Source of the DNA: Collinsella aerofaciens
GTDB lineage: Bacteria; Actinomycetota; Coriobacteriia; Coriobacteriales; Coriobacteriaceae
Assembly: GCF_005844325.1 (NCBI RefSeq)
Contig: NZ_SPFY01000002.1
Span: 62,001 to 126,000, forward strand
Direction of reading: 5' to 3'
Length of the DNA stretch: 64,000 nt
The notes under the pieces are model-generated. The model saw only the letters and a program-made list of their open reading frames with translations, was not told where the DNA came from and ran no database searches. The translations under genes and the position numbers were made by a program. This document shows, piece by piece, positions 40,434-48,463 of this stretch (position 1 is its first letter; every line of letters starts with the position of its first letter).

Positions 40434-41654
40434 TTAGGCTGAGGGAAAGGCTTTGGTGAGGCCGGCGCGCGTTTGCGTGTCGGTCTTTTGGTAGATGGAG
40501 CTCAGGTGGCGCTGCACCATGCGCATCGAGATGCCGAGCTCCTCGGCGATCTGTTTGAGCGGGCGCTCGTCTTGGGTTACGGCGAACAGCACGTCGACCT
40601 CGCGTGGGGTGAGAGCGTGATCGGTGATGAAGGCTCGGCGCTGTTCCTCGATGCTGGGTGCTGCGAGTGCCTCCTCGGCTCGTTGCTGGTGTTCGCGCTC
40701 CTGCTCGGTTTGGGGCAGGCGGAACAGGCCGGCGGCAACGAACGCAACACTCGCCGCCACAAGCAGCATGAGCGCGCCGATCATGATGAGGGCAACATTG
40801 CCCGAGGCAACCAGTGCCAGCGAGACGCCCGACGTAGTGAACGCGCACACGTTGTTGGCTGCGCGACCCATGCCGGCCCACAGGGCGGGTGCATGCATGC
40901 GCGGTGCCAGCTGTGTAAACGTGGCGGTAAAGAACGTGACGAAAAAGCCCGAGCTCAGGTAAAAGACGACGAGGCCTAAGTTGAGGTCGGCGCCGGCTTC
41001 CACAGCCAAAATCGAAATGGTGGAGAGCACCGTGACACCGAGCATGACGAGTCCCATGTAGCGGCGCTCGGCAAGGTCAAAGACGATGCCGGCGACGAGA
41101 CCGCTCGCTGCCAAAAAGAGGCGTGGCCAGGTCTGCACCGCAATGGTGCCGTGGGCGTTGGAAAACGTGACGACGTTATCGAGCGTCGAGAACAGGCAGG
41201 CGAGAATCATGACGAGCGCAATGCTCCAGCATGCCTGCTTGGCGAGGGCGTGCGAGGGCTCGGTAAAGGGATTGGCAAGGTCGCCGGAGCTCTTGGCGGC
41301 CTTTTGGGGAGCGGCGCTGAGGGCGGCGATGACAATTGTCGCCGCGCCAAGAATGATGAGCTCGACGATGCCGCCGCAATCAATCAGGTTAGTGGCAAAC
41401 TGCATCAGGATGCCGGCGGCATAGGCCGCTCCTGCGCCGGTAGCGAGCTTGGGGTCGTCTTGGAACGTCATCGCGAAGGTATGATGTGCCGCGGCACCCA
41501 GCAGGCCGAGTCCGAGGAATGACGTGCACCCCAGAATCTCGAGCGCAAGCGTGCCCGCGGGGAACTGAATCTGGGTCAATCCCAAGATGGCGATGGGGAC
41601 GGCAGCGGTGGCGATTGCCTGGGGCTGCCTTTTGCGCCGGCAGATGGCCCGCAT
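40434..41654 (-). CDS. Membrane-bound LuxR-family transcriptional regulator
   Basis: A 406-residue protein: about ten hydrophobic segments (for instance FVTFFTATFTQLAP region, IMIGALMLLVAASVAFVAAG) followed by a cytoplasmic C-terminal LuxR-type helix-turn-helix (LTPREVDVLFAVTQDERPLK, then QIAEELGISMRMVQRHLSSI). Such multi-span LuxR proteins are numerous in Coriobacteriia and are thought to sense small molecules at the membrane. ATG 41654 is the only start between the previous in-frame stop and the transmembrane region; it may be somewhat short at the N-terminus relative to relatives. It is divergent from the anchored surface protein, which is a plausible target. Confidence 0.88.
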   Translation of the reverse strand: MRAICRRKRQPQAIATAAVPIAILGLTQIQFPAGTLALEILGCTSFLGLGLLGAAAHHTFAMTFQDDPKLATGAGAAYAAGILMQFATNLIDCGGIVELIILGAATIVIAALSAAPQKAAKSSGDLANPFTEPSHALAKQACWSIALVMILACLFSTLDNVVTFSNAHGTIAVQTWPRLFLAASGLVAGIVFDLAERRYMGLVMLGVTVLSTISILAVEAGADLNLGLVVFYLSSGFFVTFFTATFTQLAPRMHAPALWAGMGRAANNVCAFTTSGVSLALVASGNVALIMIGALMLLVAASVAFVAAGLFRLPQTEQEREHQQRAEEALAAPSIEEQRRAFITDHALTPREVDVLFAVTQDERPLKQIAEELGISMRMVQRHLSSIYQKTDTQTRAGLTKAFPSA

Positions 41655-41688
41655 GCGAATTTGTACCCCGGGACCCGGATAACTTTTC

Positions 41689-41706
41689 GTAACATGGTGT
41701 TACAGA
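41689..41706. promoter_or_regulatory. Palindromic operator between luxR and the surface-protein gene
   Basis: Gtaaca-tgg-tgttac (41689-41703) is a perfect palindrome in the 79-base divergent gap. Its right half, tgttacaga, also matches the arm tgttacagat of the phased arrays at 43373 and 58884. It is positioned to control both genes. Confidence 0.55.
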
Positions 41707-41733
41707 AGCACCCCTTTCGACAAGGAGGTTCAC

Positions 41734-43335
41734 ATGCAAAAGCAAATCCATGACAGTTCAATCAACCGCGGCCGCGCATGCTCGCTCTCCCACGGAACGT
41801 GGCGTCGCGTGGGCGCCAAGCTCGCCTGTGCAGGGGCCTGCGTGCTCATGGCCGGTCAGCTGCTACTGCCGAGTGTGGCGCTCGCCGCCGAGTGGGTCAA
41901 CGTGGGCGGCACGCAGTACAACAGGGGCACGGCCGCCGGCGACGAGGCGGGAACCTGGTCCTGGGACGGTGGCGACGACATGAAGCTCAACGGCTACGAC
42001 GGCGCCGGCATCAGTGCTCAGGGCAACCTCAATATCGGCGTGACGGGCAATAACACCATCACGGCCGATGCCGGTCAGAACGCTATTGCTGTTAAAAACG
42101 GCAACCTCGCCATTACCGGCGACGGCACCCTTAATGCGACGGCTCAGAACGATGTTATTGCGGCGGAAGGCGACGGCAATGTCGGCGGCGATGTGACCAT
42201 CAGCGGCACCAGCGTCAACGTGACGGCTTCGGGTACATCGGATCATGTGACGGGCATTCGCGCGACGGCCGGCAGCGTGACGATCGATAAGGGCGCCGAT
42301 GTCAAAATCGAGGCGAAATCGGCGGAAGGATCTTGGCGTCCAATGCAGAGCATCTACGGTATCTTTGCCGATAACATTCCCAACAGACACACTGCTCAGG
42401 AAGGCGAGCAGGAAGAGCCGGATTCCTCTTACGAGCGCGGTGCCGATGTCACCATCGATGACGCCAATCTGTCGATTAAGACTGCCGATGCCCCGTGGGC
42501 TTCCGCGTGCATTTATACGGTCGGTATCAAGAAGAATACCTTCATGAAAATCGTTAACGGAGCCGATGTCGTGCTTTCCGCCGGTAGTGCGGCCTCGTTC
42601 TCGGCGGGCATCGGCGCACGCTCGCAAGACGGTGCGGTGTGGATGCTTGTCGAGAAGTCGAATCTTACGTCTCGAAGTCTATCTGCCGCAAGCAGCATCG
42701 ATGCCGCCCGCAATCAAAGTTTTGGAATCATGGCAGAGGCAAACACCAGGTCGGAAACGCCTCGTATCCAGATTTTCAACTCGAAGATCGAGGCTTCGGG
42801 TGCGACTGCGGGAATCTATGCGATCAACCGCAACGTCGTGAATGCGACACTGTTCCATGCCGCGATGATTGATTTGCGAGGAAATGCGACGATTACGACT
42901 CCGACGGATGGTGCCGTTCGCGATGTGAAAAAGGTTGTCGATACAGGGCAATGGCTGAGTTCCCAGAACGGGCAGGTCATCGGTGTTGCCGGTTCGTCTG
43001 CGATTTCGGATATCGTCGGTTCTGCCGAGGTTGCCCATGATGTGGTGATTAATTTTGGGGACGGGCAGGAGCCGGAACCAGCGCCGGACCCCGAGCCGAC
43101 TCCGGACCCCGATCCCATGCCCAATCCCGAGCAGAAGCCTGACCTCAAGCCCGTAGATAAGGACGCAAAGACCACCATGACCGTTGCGACCAAGACTGCT
43201 GCCGGCGCCAAAAGCGCTTCCGGTGTTCTGGCCGCCACGGGCGACAACGCCGCGACGGCCGCAGCCGCCCTTGGTATCGCCGGTGCGTCCGTCATTGGCG
43301 CCGGCTTCGTCGCGTCCAAGCGCCGCAAGCGCTAG
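41734..43335 (+). CDS. Sortase-anchored surface protein with beta-helix-like repeats
   Basis: A 533-residue secreted protein. The signal peptide (basic start, then CAGACVLMAGQLLLPSVALA) precedes a repetitive beta-rich region (GNLNIGVTGNNTITADAGQN, GNLAITGDGTLNATAQND) typical of right-handed beta-helix or carbohydrate-binding surface proteins. A Pro/Glu/Asp repeat linker (PEPAPDPEPTPDPDPMPNPE) spans the wall. The sorting signal is LAATGDNAA (from residue 499), followed by a hydrophobic helix and SKRRKR. AAGGAGG precedes the ATG. The ligand is not known. It is divergent from a LuxR gene and followed by the first phased repeat array. Confidence 0.85.
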   Translation: MQKQIHDSSINRGRACSLSHGTWRRVGAKLACAGACVLMAGQLLLPSVALAAEWVNVGGTQYNRGTAAGDEAGTWSWDGGDDMKLNGYDGAGISAQGNLNIGVTGNNTITADAGQNAIAVKNGNLAITGDGTLNATAQNDVIAAEGDGNVGGDVTISGTSVNVTASGTSDHVTGIRATAGSVTIDKGADVKIEAKSAEGSWRPMQSIYGIFADNIPNRHTAQEGEQEEPDSSYERGADVTIDDANLSIKTADAPWASACIYTVGIKKNTFMKIVNGADVVLSAGSAASFSAGIGARSQDGAVWMLVEKSNLTSRSLSAASSIDAARNQSFGIMAEANTRSETPRIQIFNSKIEASGATAGIYAINRNVVNATLFHAAMIDLRGNATITTPTDGAVRDVKKVVDTGQWLSSQNGQVIGVAGSSAISDIVGSAEVAHDVVINFGDGQEPEPAPDPEPTPDPDPMPNPEQKPDLKPVDKDAKTTMTVATKTAAGAKSASGVLAATGDNAATAAAALGIAGASVIGAGFVASKRRKR

Positions 43336-43372
43336 ATTTTGGTGGCTGCCCTCGGCCTCGTCCTCAGCAAAA

Positions 43373-43669
43373 TCTCAATCTATAACACGTAGCTGCTCAA
43401 AACGGTCCTAGATGTTACAGATTGAGATGAACCGTCTGACTGCCAACCTAATGTCTCGATCTGTAACACCAAACGAGTAATTTGGGTTCCAGATGTTACA
43501 GATTGAGACAAGCTGGCGAGTGTCGGAACAACGTCTCGATCTGTAACACGTGGCGGGAGATTTGGCCTCTTACTGTTATAGATCAAGATGAACGGGCGAA
43601 GCGCCGACATAATGTCTCGATCTGTAACATCTACGGGGATCAGCAGGGTCTACCTGTTACAGATCGAGA
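43373..43669. repeat. Phased array of alternating inverted repeats, array 1 (4 units)
   Basis: Left arms of consensus tctcgatctgtaaca lie at 43373, 43454, 43534 and 43615; right arms of consensus tgttacagatygaga at 43413, 43494, 43574 and 43655. Every arm is 15 nt. Starts follow each other at 40 or 41 bases, so orientation alternates with constant phase. The 25-nt stretches inside units and the 25-26-nt linkers differ from each other. It lies between convergent genes. It resembles BIME-type REP clusters rather than CRISPR. Confidence 0.9.
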
Positions 43670-43689
43670 CAAAACGGTCGGCCGAGTCT

Positions 43690-43729
43690 AAAACCACCAC
43701 AAAGGTGCCTGTCCCCTTTGTGGTGGTTT
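43690..43729. terminator. GGGACAG-box hairpin, copy E (inverted copy of D)
   Basis: Aaaaccaccacaaagg pairs with cctttgtggtggttt, with loop tgcctgtcc. It equals the reverse complement of 40390-40428. Copies D and E thus bracket the luxR and surface-protein genes in inverted orientation. Confidence 0.85.
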
Positions 43730-43746
43730 GGGCGAGCGGTATAGAA

Positions 43747-43782
43747 AAAGTCCCCGCCGGGCGTGTGCTCGACGGGGACTTT
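43747..43782 (-). terminator. Terminator of the nfn operon
   Basis: Aaagtccccg (43747-43756) pairs with cggggacttt (43773-43782). On the minus strand the stem is followed by CTTTTTCTAT. Confidence 0.85.
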
Positions 43783-43810
43783 GCCGTTTGATGGCTAGCG
43801 CTGCGGGTGA

Positions 43811-45220
43811 TTACTCGCCCAGCAGGCTCTTGGTGATGGAAGCGGCGGCCTTCTTGCCGGCGCCCATCGCCAGAATGACCGTAGCGGCACCGGTGACGAT
43901 GTCGCCGCCGGCCCAGATGCGAGGATCGGTGGTCTGGCCGGTCTCCTCGTCGGCGACGATGTAGCCCCACTTGTTGAGCTCCATCTTGCCGCCGATCTTG
44001 GCGGCGAAGGGGTTGGCGTTGGTGCCGATAGCCGAGATCGCGACGTCGCAGGGGATCTCCTCGATGGCGCCCTCGATGGCAACCGGACGACGGCGGCCGG
44101 ACTCGTCGGGCTCGCCGAGCTCCATCTTCTGGACCTTGACGGCGCACACGGTGCCGTCCTCGCCAGCGACAAACTCGAGCGGGGAGACGAGCGGCAGAAC
44201 CTCGACGCCCTCGGCCTTGGCGTGATGCAGCTCGGCGCGACGGCAGGGCATCTCGTCCTCGGTACGGCGGTAGGCGATGATGGCGTGCTCGGCGCCCAGG
44301 CGCTTGGCGGTACGGACGGCGTCCATAGCCACGTTGCCGCCACCAAAGACGACGACGTTCTTGCCGTGCTTGGTGGGGGTGTCGTACTCGGGGAACTTGT
44401 TGGCCTTCATCAGGTTCACGCGGGTGAGGTACTCGTTTGCGAAGAAGACGTTGGGCAGGTTCTCGCCGGGGACGTTGAGGAACTTGGGCAGGCCAGCGCC
44501 GGTCGCCACGTAGATGGCGTCGAAGCCCTGCTCGAACAGCTCCTCGGCCGTGGCCATGTTGCCCACGACGGAGTTGTACTCAAACTTGACGCCCATGTCC
44601 TCCAAGCCGTCAATCTCGCGCTTGACGACTGCCTTGGGCAGACGGAACTCGGGGATGCCGTAGACCAGCACGCCGCCACCGGTGAAGAATGCCTCGAAGA
44701 CGGTAACGTCAAAGCCGTTACGGGCGAGCTCGCCGGCGCAGGTGATGCCGGACGGGCCGGAGCCGACGACGGCGACCTTCTTGCCGTTCTTGGGGGCCAT
44801 CTTGGGCGTGGAGGCGAGTTCGGGGCGGTCACCCAGGAAGCGCTCGAGCTGGCCGATGGCCACGGGCTCGGACTTCTTACCACGGATGCACTTGCCCTCG
44901 CACTGGTTCTCCTGCGGGCAGACGCGGCCGCAGATGGCGGGAAGCATGGAGTCCTCGCGGATGGTATCGAGAGCGCCGCCGAAGTCCTTCGCGCGGATCT
45001 GCTCGATAAAGCGGGGAATGTTGATGTTGACGGGGCAGCCCTCAACACAGAACGGCTTCTTGCAGTTGAGGCAGCGCTCGGCCTCGGCCAGCGCCATCTC
45101 CTCGGTGAAGCCCTTGTCGACGGGGCGGAAGTCGCAGGCGCGCTCGGCAGCCGGCTCCTCGTTATCGGGGGTGCGGGGCGACTTCATATCGGCAACGAAA
45201 CGACCGTTAACTAGTGGCAT
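43811..45220 (-). CDS. nfnB: NfnB/GltD-type FAD and iron-sulfur oxidoreductase
   Basis: A 469-residue subunit homologous to the glutamate synthase small chain. The N-terminal ferredoxin-like domain has two Cys clusters (CLNCKKPFCVEGCPVNINIP and CGRVCPQENQCEGKC). FAD binding is at VVGSGPSGITCAGELA and NADPH binding at VVFGGGNVAMDAVRTAKRLG. Paired with the adjacent NfnA it should form NADH-dependent reduced ferredoxin:NADP oxidoreductase, an electron-bifurcating enzyme of anaerobes. A role as a GltD subunit is less likely because no GltB gene is present and the partner is of the NfnA type. It overlaps nfnA by 10 bases. Confidence 0.88.
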   Translation of the reverse strand: MPLVNGRFVADMKSPRTPDNEEPAAERACDFRPVDKGFTEEMALAEAERCLNCKKPFCVEGCPVNINIPRFIEQIRAKDFGGALDTIREDSMLPAICGRVCPQENQCEGKCIRGKKSEPVAIGQLERFLGDRPELASTPKMAPKNGKKVAVVGSGPSGITCAGELARNGFDVTVFEAFFTGGGVLVYGIPEFRLPKAVVKREIDGLEDMGVKFEYNSVVGNMATAEELFEQGFDAIYVATGAGLPKFLNVPGENLPNVFFANEYLTRVNLMKANKFPEYDTPTKHGKNVVVFGGGNVAMDAVRTAKRLGAEHAIIAYRRTEDEMPCRRAELHHAKAEGVEVLPLVSPLEFVAGEDGTVCAVKVQKMELGEPDESGRRRPVAIEGAIEEIPCDVAISAIGTNANPFAAKIGGKMELNKWGYIVADEETGQTTDPRIWAGGDIVTGAATVILAMGAGKKAAASITKSLLGE

Positions 45221-46050
45221 GCGCAGCTCTTTTCCTCATAGGCCTTGAGGGACTCGCCCTCTTCGGAACGGTAAGCGGCCTGGCGGGCACGAAGGTCATC
45301 CCAGTCGACCAGGGTGGCATCGAAGTCGGGGCCGTCGACGCAAGCGAACTTGGTCACGCCGCCCACCTCGACGCGGCAGCAGCCGCACATGCCGGTGCCG
45401 TCAACCATGATGGGGTTGAGCGACGCGGTGATGGGGGTGTCGTACTTCTGGGCGGTGAGGGTTGAGAACTTCATCATCGGAACGGGGCCGACGCAGAAGA
45501 CCTGGCTCACGGCCTTGTCCTGCAGCAGGCGCTCCAGCGGAGCGGTGACAACGCCCTGCTCGCCGTAGGAACCGTCATCGGTAGTGATGTGGATGTGGTC
45601 CTCGTCGAGGAGCTCGCGGAACTGGTCCTCCATGAGCAGGAGGTCCTTGGTGCGGGCGCCCATGATGGCGTGCACCTCGTGACCGGTCTCGACCAGGTGC
45701 TTGGCGACCGGGAAGGCAATTGCCAGGCCGACGCCGCCGCCAATGACAGCGCAGGGGCCCTCGGCCATCTCGGTAGGAACGCCCAGCGGGCCCACGACGT
45801 CGCGCAGCGACTCGCCGGCCTCGTAGGTGGACAGCATCTCGGTGGTCTTTCCGATCACCATGAAGATGAACTCGACCCAGCCCTCGTCACCGTTCCAGCC
45901 GGCCAGGGTAAACGGGACGCGCTCGCCCGTCTCGTTGGCGCGGACCATGAGGAACTGTCCAGCGTGCGCATGCTTGGCGATTGCAGGCGCCTCGATGCGG
46001 AACTTGAACACCTTCTCCGAGAACTGCGTCTTCTCCAGGATCTTATACAT
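45211..46050 (-). CDS. nfnA: NfnA-type FAD/NAD and [2Fe-2S] oxidoreductase
   Basis: A 279-residue protein of the sulfide dehydrogenase/dihydroorotate dehydrogenase electron-transfer family. FAD binding: GQFLMVRANETGERVPFTLA; NAD binding: VIGGGVGLAIAFPVAKHL; the [2Fe-2S] ligands are in GTGMCGCCRVEVGG with a later FACVDGP. It begins MYKILEKTQFSEKVFKFRIE. It supplies the NADH side of the Nfn complex. The minus-strand gene precedes nfnB and overlaps it. Confidence 0.9.
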   Translation of the reverse strand: MYKILEKTQFSEKVFKFRIEAPAIAKHAHAGQFLMVRANETGERVPFTLAGWNGDEGWVEFIFMVIGKTTEMLSTYEAGESLRDVVGPLGVPTEMAEGPCAVIGGGVGLAIAFPVAKHLVETGHEVHAIMGARTKDLLLMEDQFRELLDEDHIHITTDDGSYGEQGVVTAPLERLLQDKAVSQVFCVGPVPMMKFSTLTAQKYDTPITASLNPIMVDGTGMCGCCRVEVGGVTKFACVDGPDFDATLVDWDDLRARQAAYRSEEGESLKAYEEKSCACH

Positions 46051-46210
46051 AGAACCCCTCTCTTGTTAGGGCCGCCGAACCGTGCCTCCACGGAAATGGA
46101 CGGTAGCCCGAATAAAACCGTACGCGCACAGGCGTTGTGCAGACATACGGTGCAAATTATACCCTCATGGACATGTCGCTTACGTGTGTCTTTGGCAGGC
46201 GGGAAAAGTG

Positions 46211-46249
46211 ACCTGCCATTTAGGGACAGGTTTATTTTGGCAGGTTTTA
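46211..46249. repeat. GGGACAG-box hairpin, copy B
   Basis: Acctgccatttagggacagg followed by tttattttggcaggttt. It is nearly identical to copy A at 16981 and inverted relative to copy C at 46373. It lies in the 361-base region 46051-46411 upstream of nfnA. Confidence 0.7.
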
Positions 46250-46263
46250 TCAGGCAAAACGGC

Positions 46264-46305
46264 AAAGGGGGCCGGCCTCGCGCATCGGTGAGGCCGGCCC
46301 CCTTT
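46264..46305. terminator. Strong hairpin terminator after pth
   Basis: Aaagggggccggcct (46264-46278) pairs perfectly with aggccggcccccttt (46291-46305). It lies between repeat copies B and C and downstream of pth on the minus strand. Confidence 0.8.
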
Positions 46306-46372
46306 GGAGCGTTGTGTATGCATGGCGGTGCGGCGTCTATTGCGATGCGGACACCGGGGCGTTTCCGTAGAT

Positions 46373-46413
46373 AAAACCCGCCAAAATAAACCTGTCCCTT
46401 TTTGGCAGGTTTT
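46373..46413. repeat. GGGACAG-box hairpin, copy C (overlaps pth stop)
   Basis: Aaaacccgccaaaataaacc and ggcaggtttt form the ends; read on the minus strand it is copy A/B with agggacaggtttattttgg. Its end overlaps the pth stop codon at 46412. Confidence 0.7.
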
Positions 46414-47041
46414 AGTGCTTGCCGTTGGCAGAGGCGGCGCCGTTGACATGGTCGCGGGCATAGACCACGCCGTGCACGATGGCGAGACCCGCGGCGTCGG
46501 CCGCGCGGGTGCAGGTGTCCTGGAAGTCCTCGGCCTCGCGGGTGCGCAGCCGCTTGAGCACGTAGTCGGCCACGGCCATCTTGCCGGGAGGGTTGCCGAT
46601 GCCGGTGCGGATGCGACTAAAGTCGCGGCTGCCCATCTTGTCGATGATGGAGCGCAGGCCGTTGTGGCCGGCGTGGCCGCCGCCCACCTTAACGCGTACG
46701 TCGCCGGCGGGAATGTCGAGCTCATCATGGATCACGAGCAGCTCCTCGGCCTTGATCTTGTACTCGCGGCAGAGCTTGGAGATGGGGCCACCCGAGGTAT
46801 TCATATACGACTGCGGCTTGACCAGCACAATCTGGCGCTTCCCGCCCTCTTCCTCGGGATCGTTGATGTTGATGAGCGCGACCTCGGCGCCTGCCTGGTT
46901 TTTCCAGTACGTGACACCGGCCTGACGGGCCAACTCGTCGATTGCTTTGAAGCCAGCGTTGTGGCGGGTCTCGGCATATTCCTCGCCAGGGTTGCCAAGT
47001 CCGGCAACCATGCGAATTTTAAGCGGCTGTGCAGCTGCCAT
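46412..47041 (-). CDS. pth: Peptidyl-tRNA hydrolase
   Basis: A 209-residue esterase that frees tRNA from peptidyl-tRNA dropped by ribosomes. Motifs: VAGLGNPGEEYAETRHNAGF with the catalytic His, VKPQSYMNTSG, HDELDIPAGDVRVK with the catalytic Asp, and GGGHAGHNGLRSI. ATG 47041 follows AAGGGAC; the more distant start at 47071 lacks a site. prs and glmU lie upstream on the same strand, as in many Gram-positives. Confidence 0.95.
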   Translation of the reverse strand: MAAAQPLKIRMVAGLGNPGEEYAETRHNAGFKAIDELARQAGVTYWKNQAGAEVALININDPEEEGGKRQIVLVKPQSYMNTSGGPISKLCREYKIKAEELLVIHDELDIPAGDVRVKVGGGHAGHNGLRSIIDKMGSRDFSRIRTGIGNPPGKMAVADYVLKRLRTREAEDFQDTCTRAADAAGLAIVHGVVYARDHVNGAASANGKH

Positions 47042-47156
47042 ATTTGTCCCTTCGTTACACAAATAGTTCAATCAACGACAAAGGCTACCACGCCCGCCGA
47101 AGGCGAGGAAAGGTTGCAGCAAAGTCATTTCAGAAAACAGCTGCCCCTAGACAGCA

Positions 47157-47261
47157 GGAAGCCCCGGACACGCCGGGAGGGGTTATCAAAGCGAACATCC
47201 CGCAGCCGCAAAGCGGCGAGGACGTTCGCGTGATAACCCCGCAGGCGTGACCGGGGCTTCC
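47157..47261. repeat. Long imperfect palindrome between prs and pth
   Basis: Ggaagccccggacacgccgg (from 47157), continuing to gttatcaaagcgaac, pairs with gttcgcgtgataacccc and a right end gaccggggcttcc (to 47261). The centre is gccgc-aaa-gcggc. It follows the stop of prs by about 20 bases on the minus strand. Confidence 0.8.
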
Positions 47262-47284
47262 GGAGGGATGCGAGGGTCGAGCGA

Positions 47285-48271
47285 CTACAGCGCGAAGTCG
47301 CCGCCGACGAGCGTGGAGACGGGCTCCTCGTGGTAAACGGCGGAGATGGCCTGAGCGAACTCCTCGGCGACCGAGATGGTCTTGATCTTACCGCCGACCT
47401 CGACGGGAATGGCGTCGGTGACGAGGCACTCGACGATCGGGGCGTCGTTCAGACGCTCGATGGCCGGACCGGAGAAGATGCCGTGGGTGGCGCAGACGTA
47501 GATGTCGCCAGCGCCCATAGCCTTGAGCTCCTTGACGTTGGCGCACAGGGTGCCAGCGGTGTCGATCATGTCGTCGTTGATGATGCAGGTCTTGCCCTTG
47601 ATGTCACCGATGATGCCCATGACCTCGGCGGCGTTGTGGCGCGGACGGCCCTTGTGGGCGATGGCCAGGTCGCAGCCGAGCATGTCGGACAGCTTCTTGG
47701 CGGCCTTGGCACGACCCACGTCGGGGGAGACGACAACCAGGTTGTCGGTGTCGAAGTGCATGTTGTTGTAGTACTGGCCAAACAGCGGCAGCGCGGACAG
47801 GTGGTTAACCGGGATATCAAAGAAGCCCTGGATCTGGCCCTGGTGCAGGTCGAGGGTGATGATGCGGTTGACGCCGGCGCGCTCGAGCAGGTTGGCGACG
47901 AGGCGGGCGGTGATGGGCTCGCGCGGGCCGGCCTTGCGGTCCTGGCGGGCATAGCCGTAGTGGGTGATAACGGCGGTGATGGAGCGGGCGGATGCGCGCT
48001 TGGCAGCGTCGGTGGCGATGAGCAGCTCCATGAGCATGTCGTTAACGTTGCCGCCGGCCACGGACTGAATCAGGAAGACGTCGGCGCCGCGGACGGTCTC
48101 GTCGTAGCGGGCGTAAATCTCACCATTGGCGAACTGCTTTAGCGTAAGGCCCGAAAGCTCGACCCCAAGGTACTCAGCAATCTTCTGAGCGAGGGGACGG
48201 TTGGAGGAACCGGAATACACGCGGATGGACTTGCGCATATTCTCCGACTTCTCGGGATCATTAATCGGCAT
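47285..48271 (-). CDS. prs: Ribose-phosphate pyrophosphokinase
   Basis: A 328-residue class I PRPP synthetase making PRPP for purines, pyrimidines, His, Trp and NAD. Motifs: VYSGSSNRPLAQKIAEYLG, the flexible loop HYGYARQDRKAGPREPITA, and the ribose-5-phosphate/PRPP loop DDMIDTAGTL. ATG 48271 follows AAGGAGAAGGG. Its product is the substrate of purF in this same window. Confidence 0.96.
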   Translation of the reverse strand: MPINDPEKSENMRKSIRVYSGSSNRPLAQKIAEYLGVELSGLTLKQFANGEIYARYDETVRGADVFLIQSVAGGNVNDMLMELLIATDAAKRASARSITAVITHYGYARQDRKAGPREPITARLVANLLERAGVNRIITLDLHQGQIQGFFDIPVNHLSALPLFGQYYNNMHFDTDNLVVVSPDVGRAKAAKKLSDMLGCDLAIAHKGRPRHNAAEVMGIIGDIKGKTCIINDDMIDTAGTLCANVKELKAMGAGDIYVCATHGIFSGPAIERLNDAPIVECLVTDAIPVEVGGKIKTISVAEEFAQAISAVYHEEPVSTLVGGDFAL

Positions 48272-48412
48272 TACCCTTCTCCTTTATATCGAATGCCATA
48301 TAGATGCCTTGTTGCATTGTAACCGCGCGGCGGGGTTTATCGAGTCTTGATAACGTCTTTACCGTCAACGGACACGAACCGACCACTCATCCGGCCACGC
48401 AGGTCAGCATAG

Positions 48413-48446
48413 AAAAAGGAGCCGTCCCCCATGGGAACAGCTCCTT
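48413..48446 (-). terminator. Terminator after glmU
   Basis: Aaaaaggagc (48413-48422) pairs with gctcctt (48440-48446); on the minus strand the stem leads into CTTTTTCT. It separates glmU from prs. Confidence 0.8.
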
Positions 48447-48463
48447 AGATGCTTGGTAAAACG

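Noticed and set aside
43373-43669. Regular repeats separated by unique 25-nt segments suggested a CRISPR array.
   Set aside because: The 15-nt repeats alternate in orientation, are shorter than CRISPR repeats, and no cas gene is in the window.
43811-45220. Considered glutamate synthase small subunit (GltD).
   Set aside because: No GltB is adjacent, and the overlapping partner is an NfnA-type FAD/[2Fe-2S] protein, which favours an Nfn complex.
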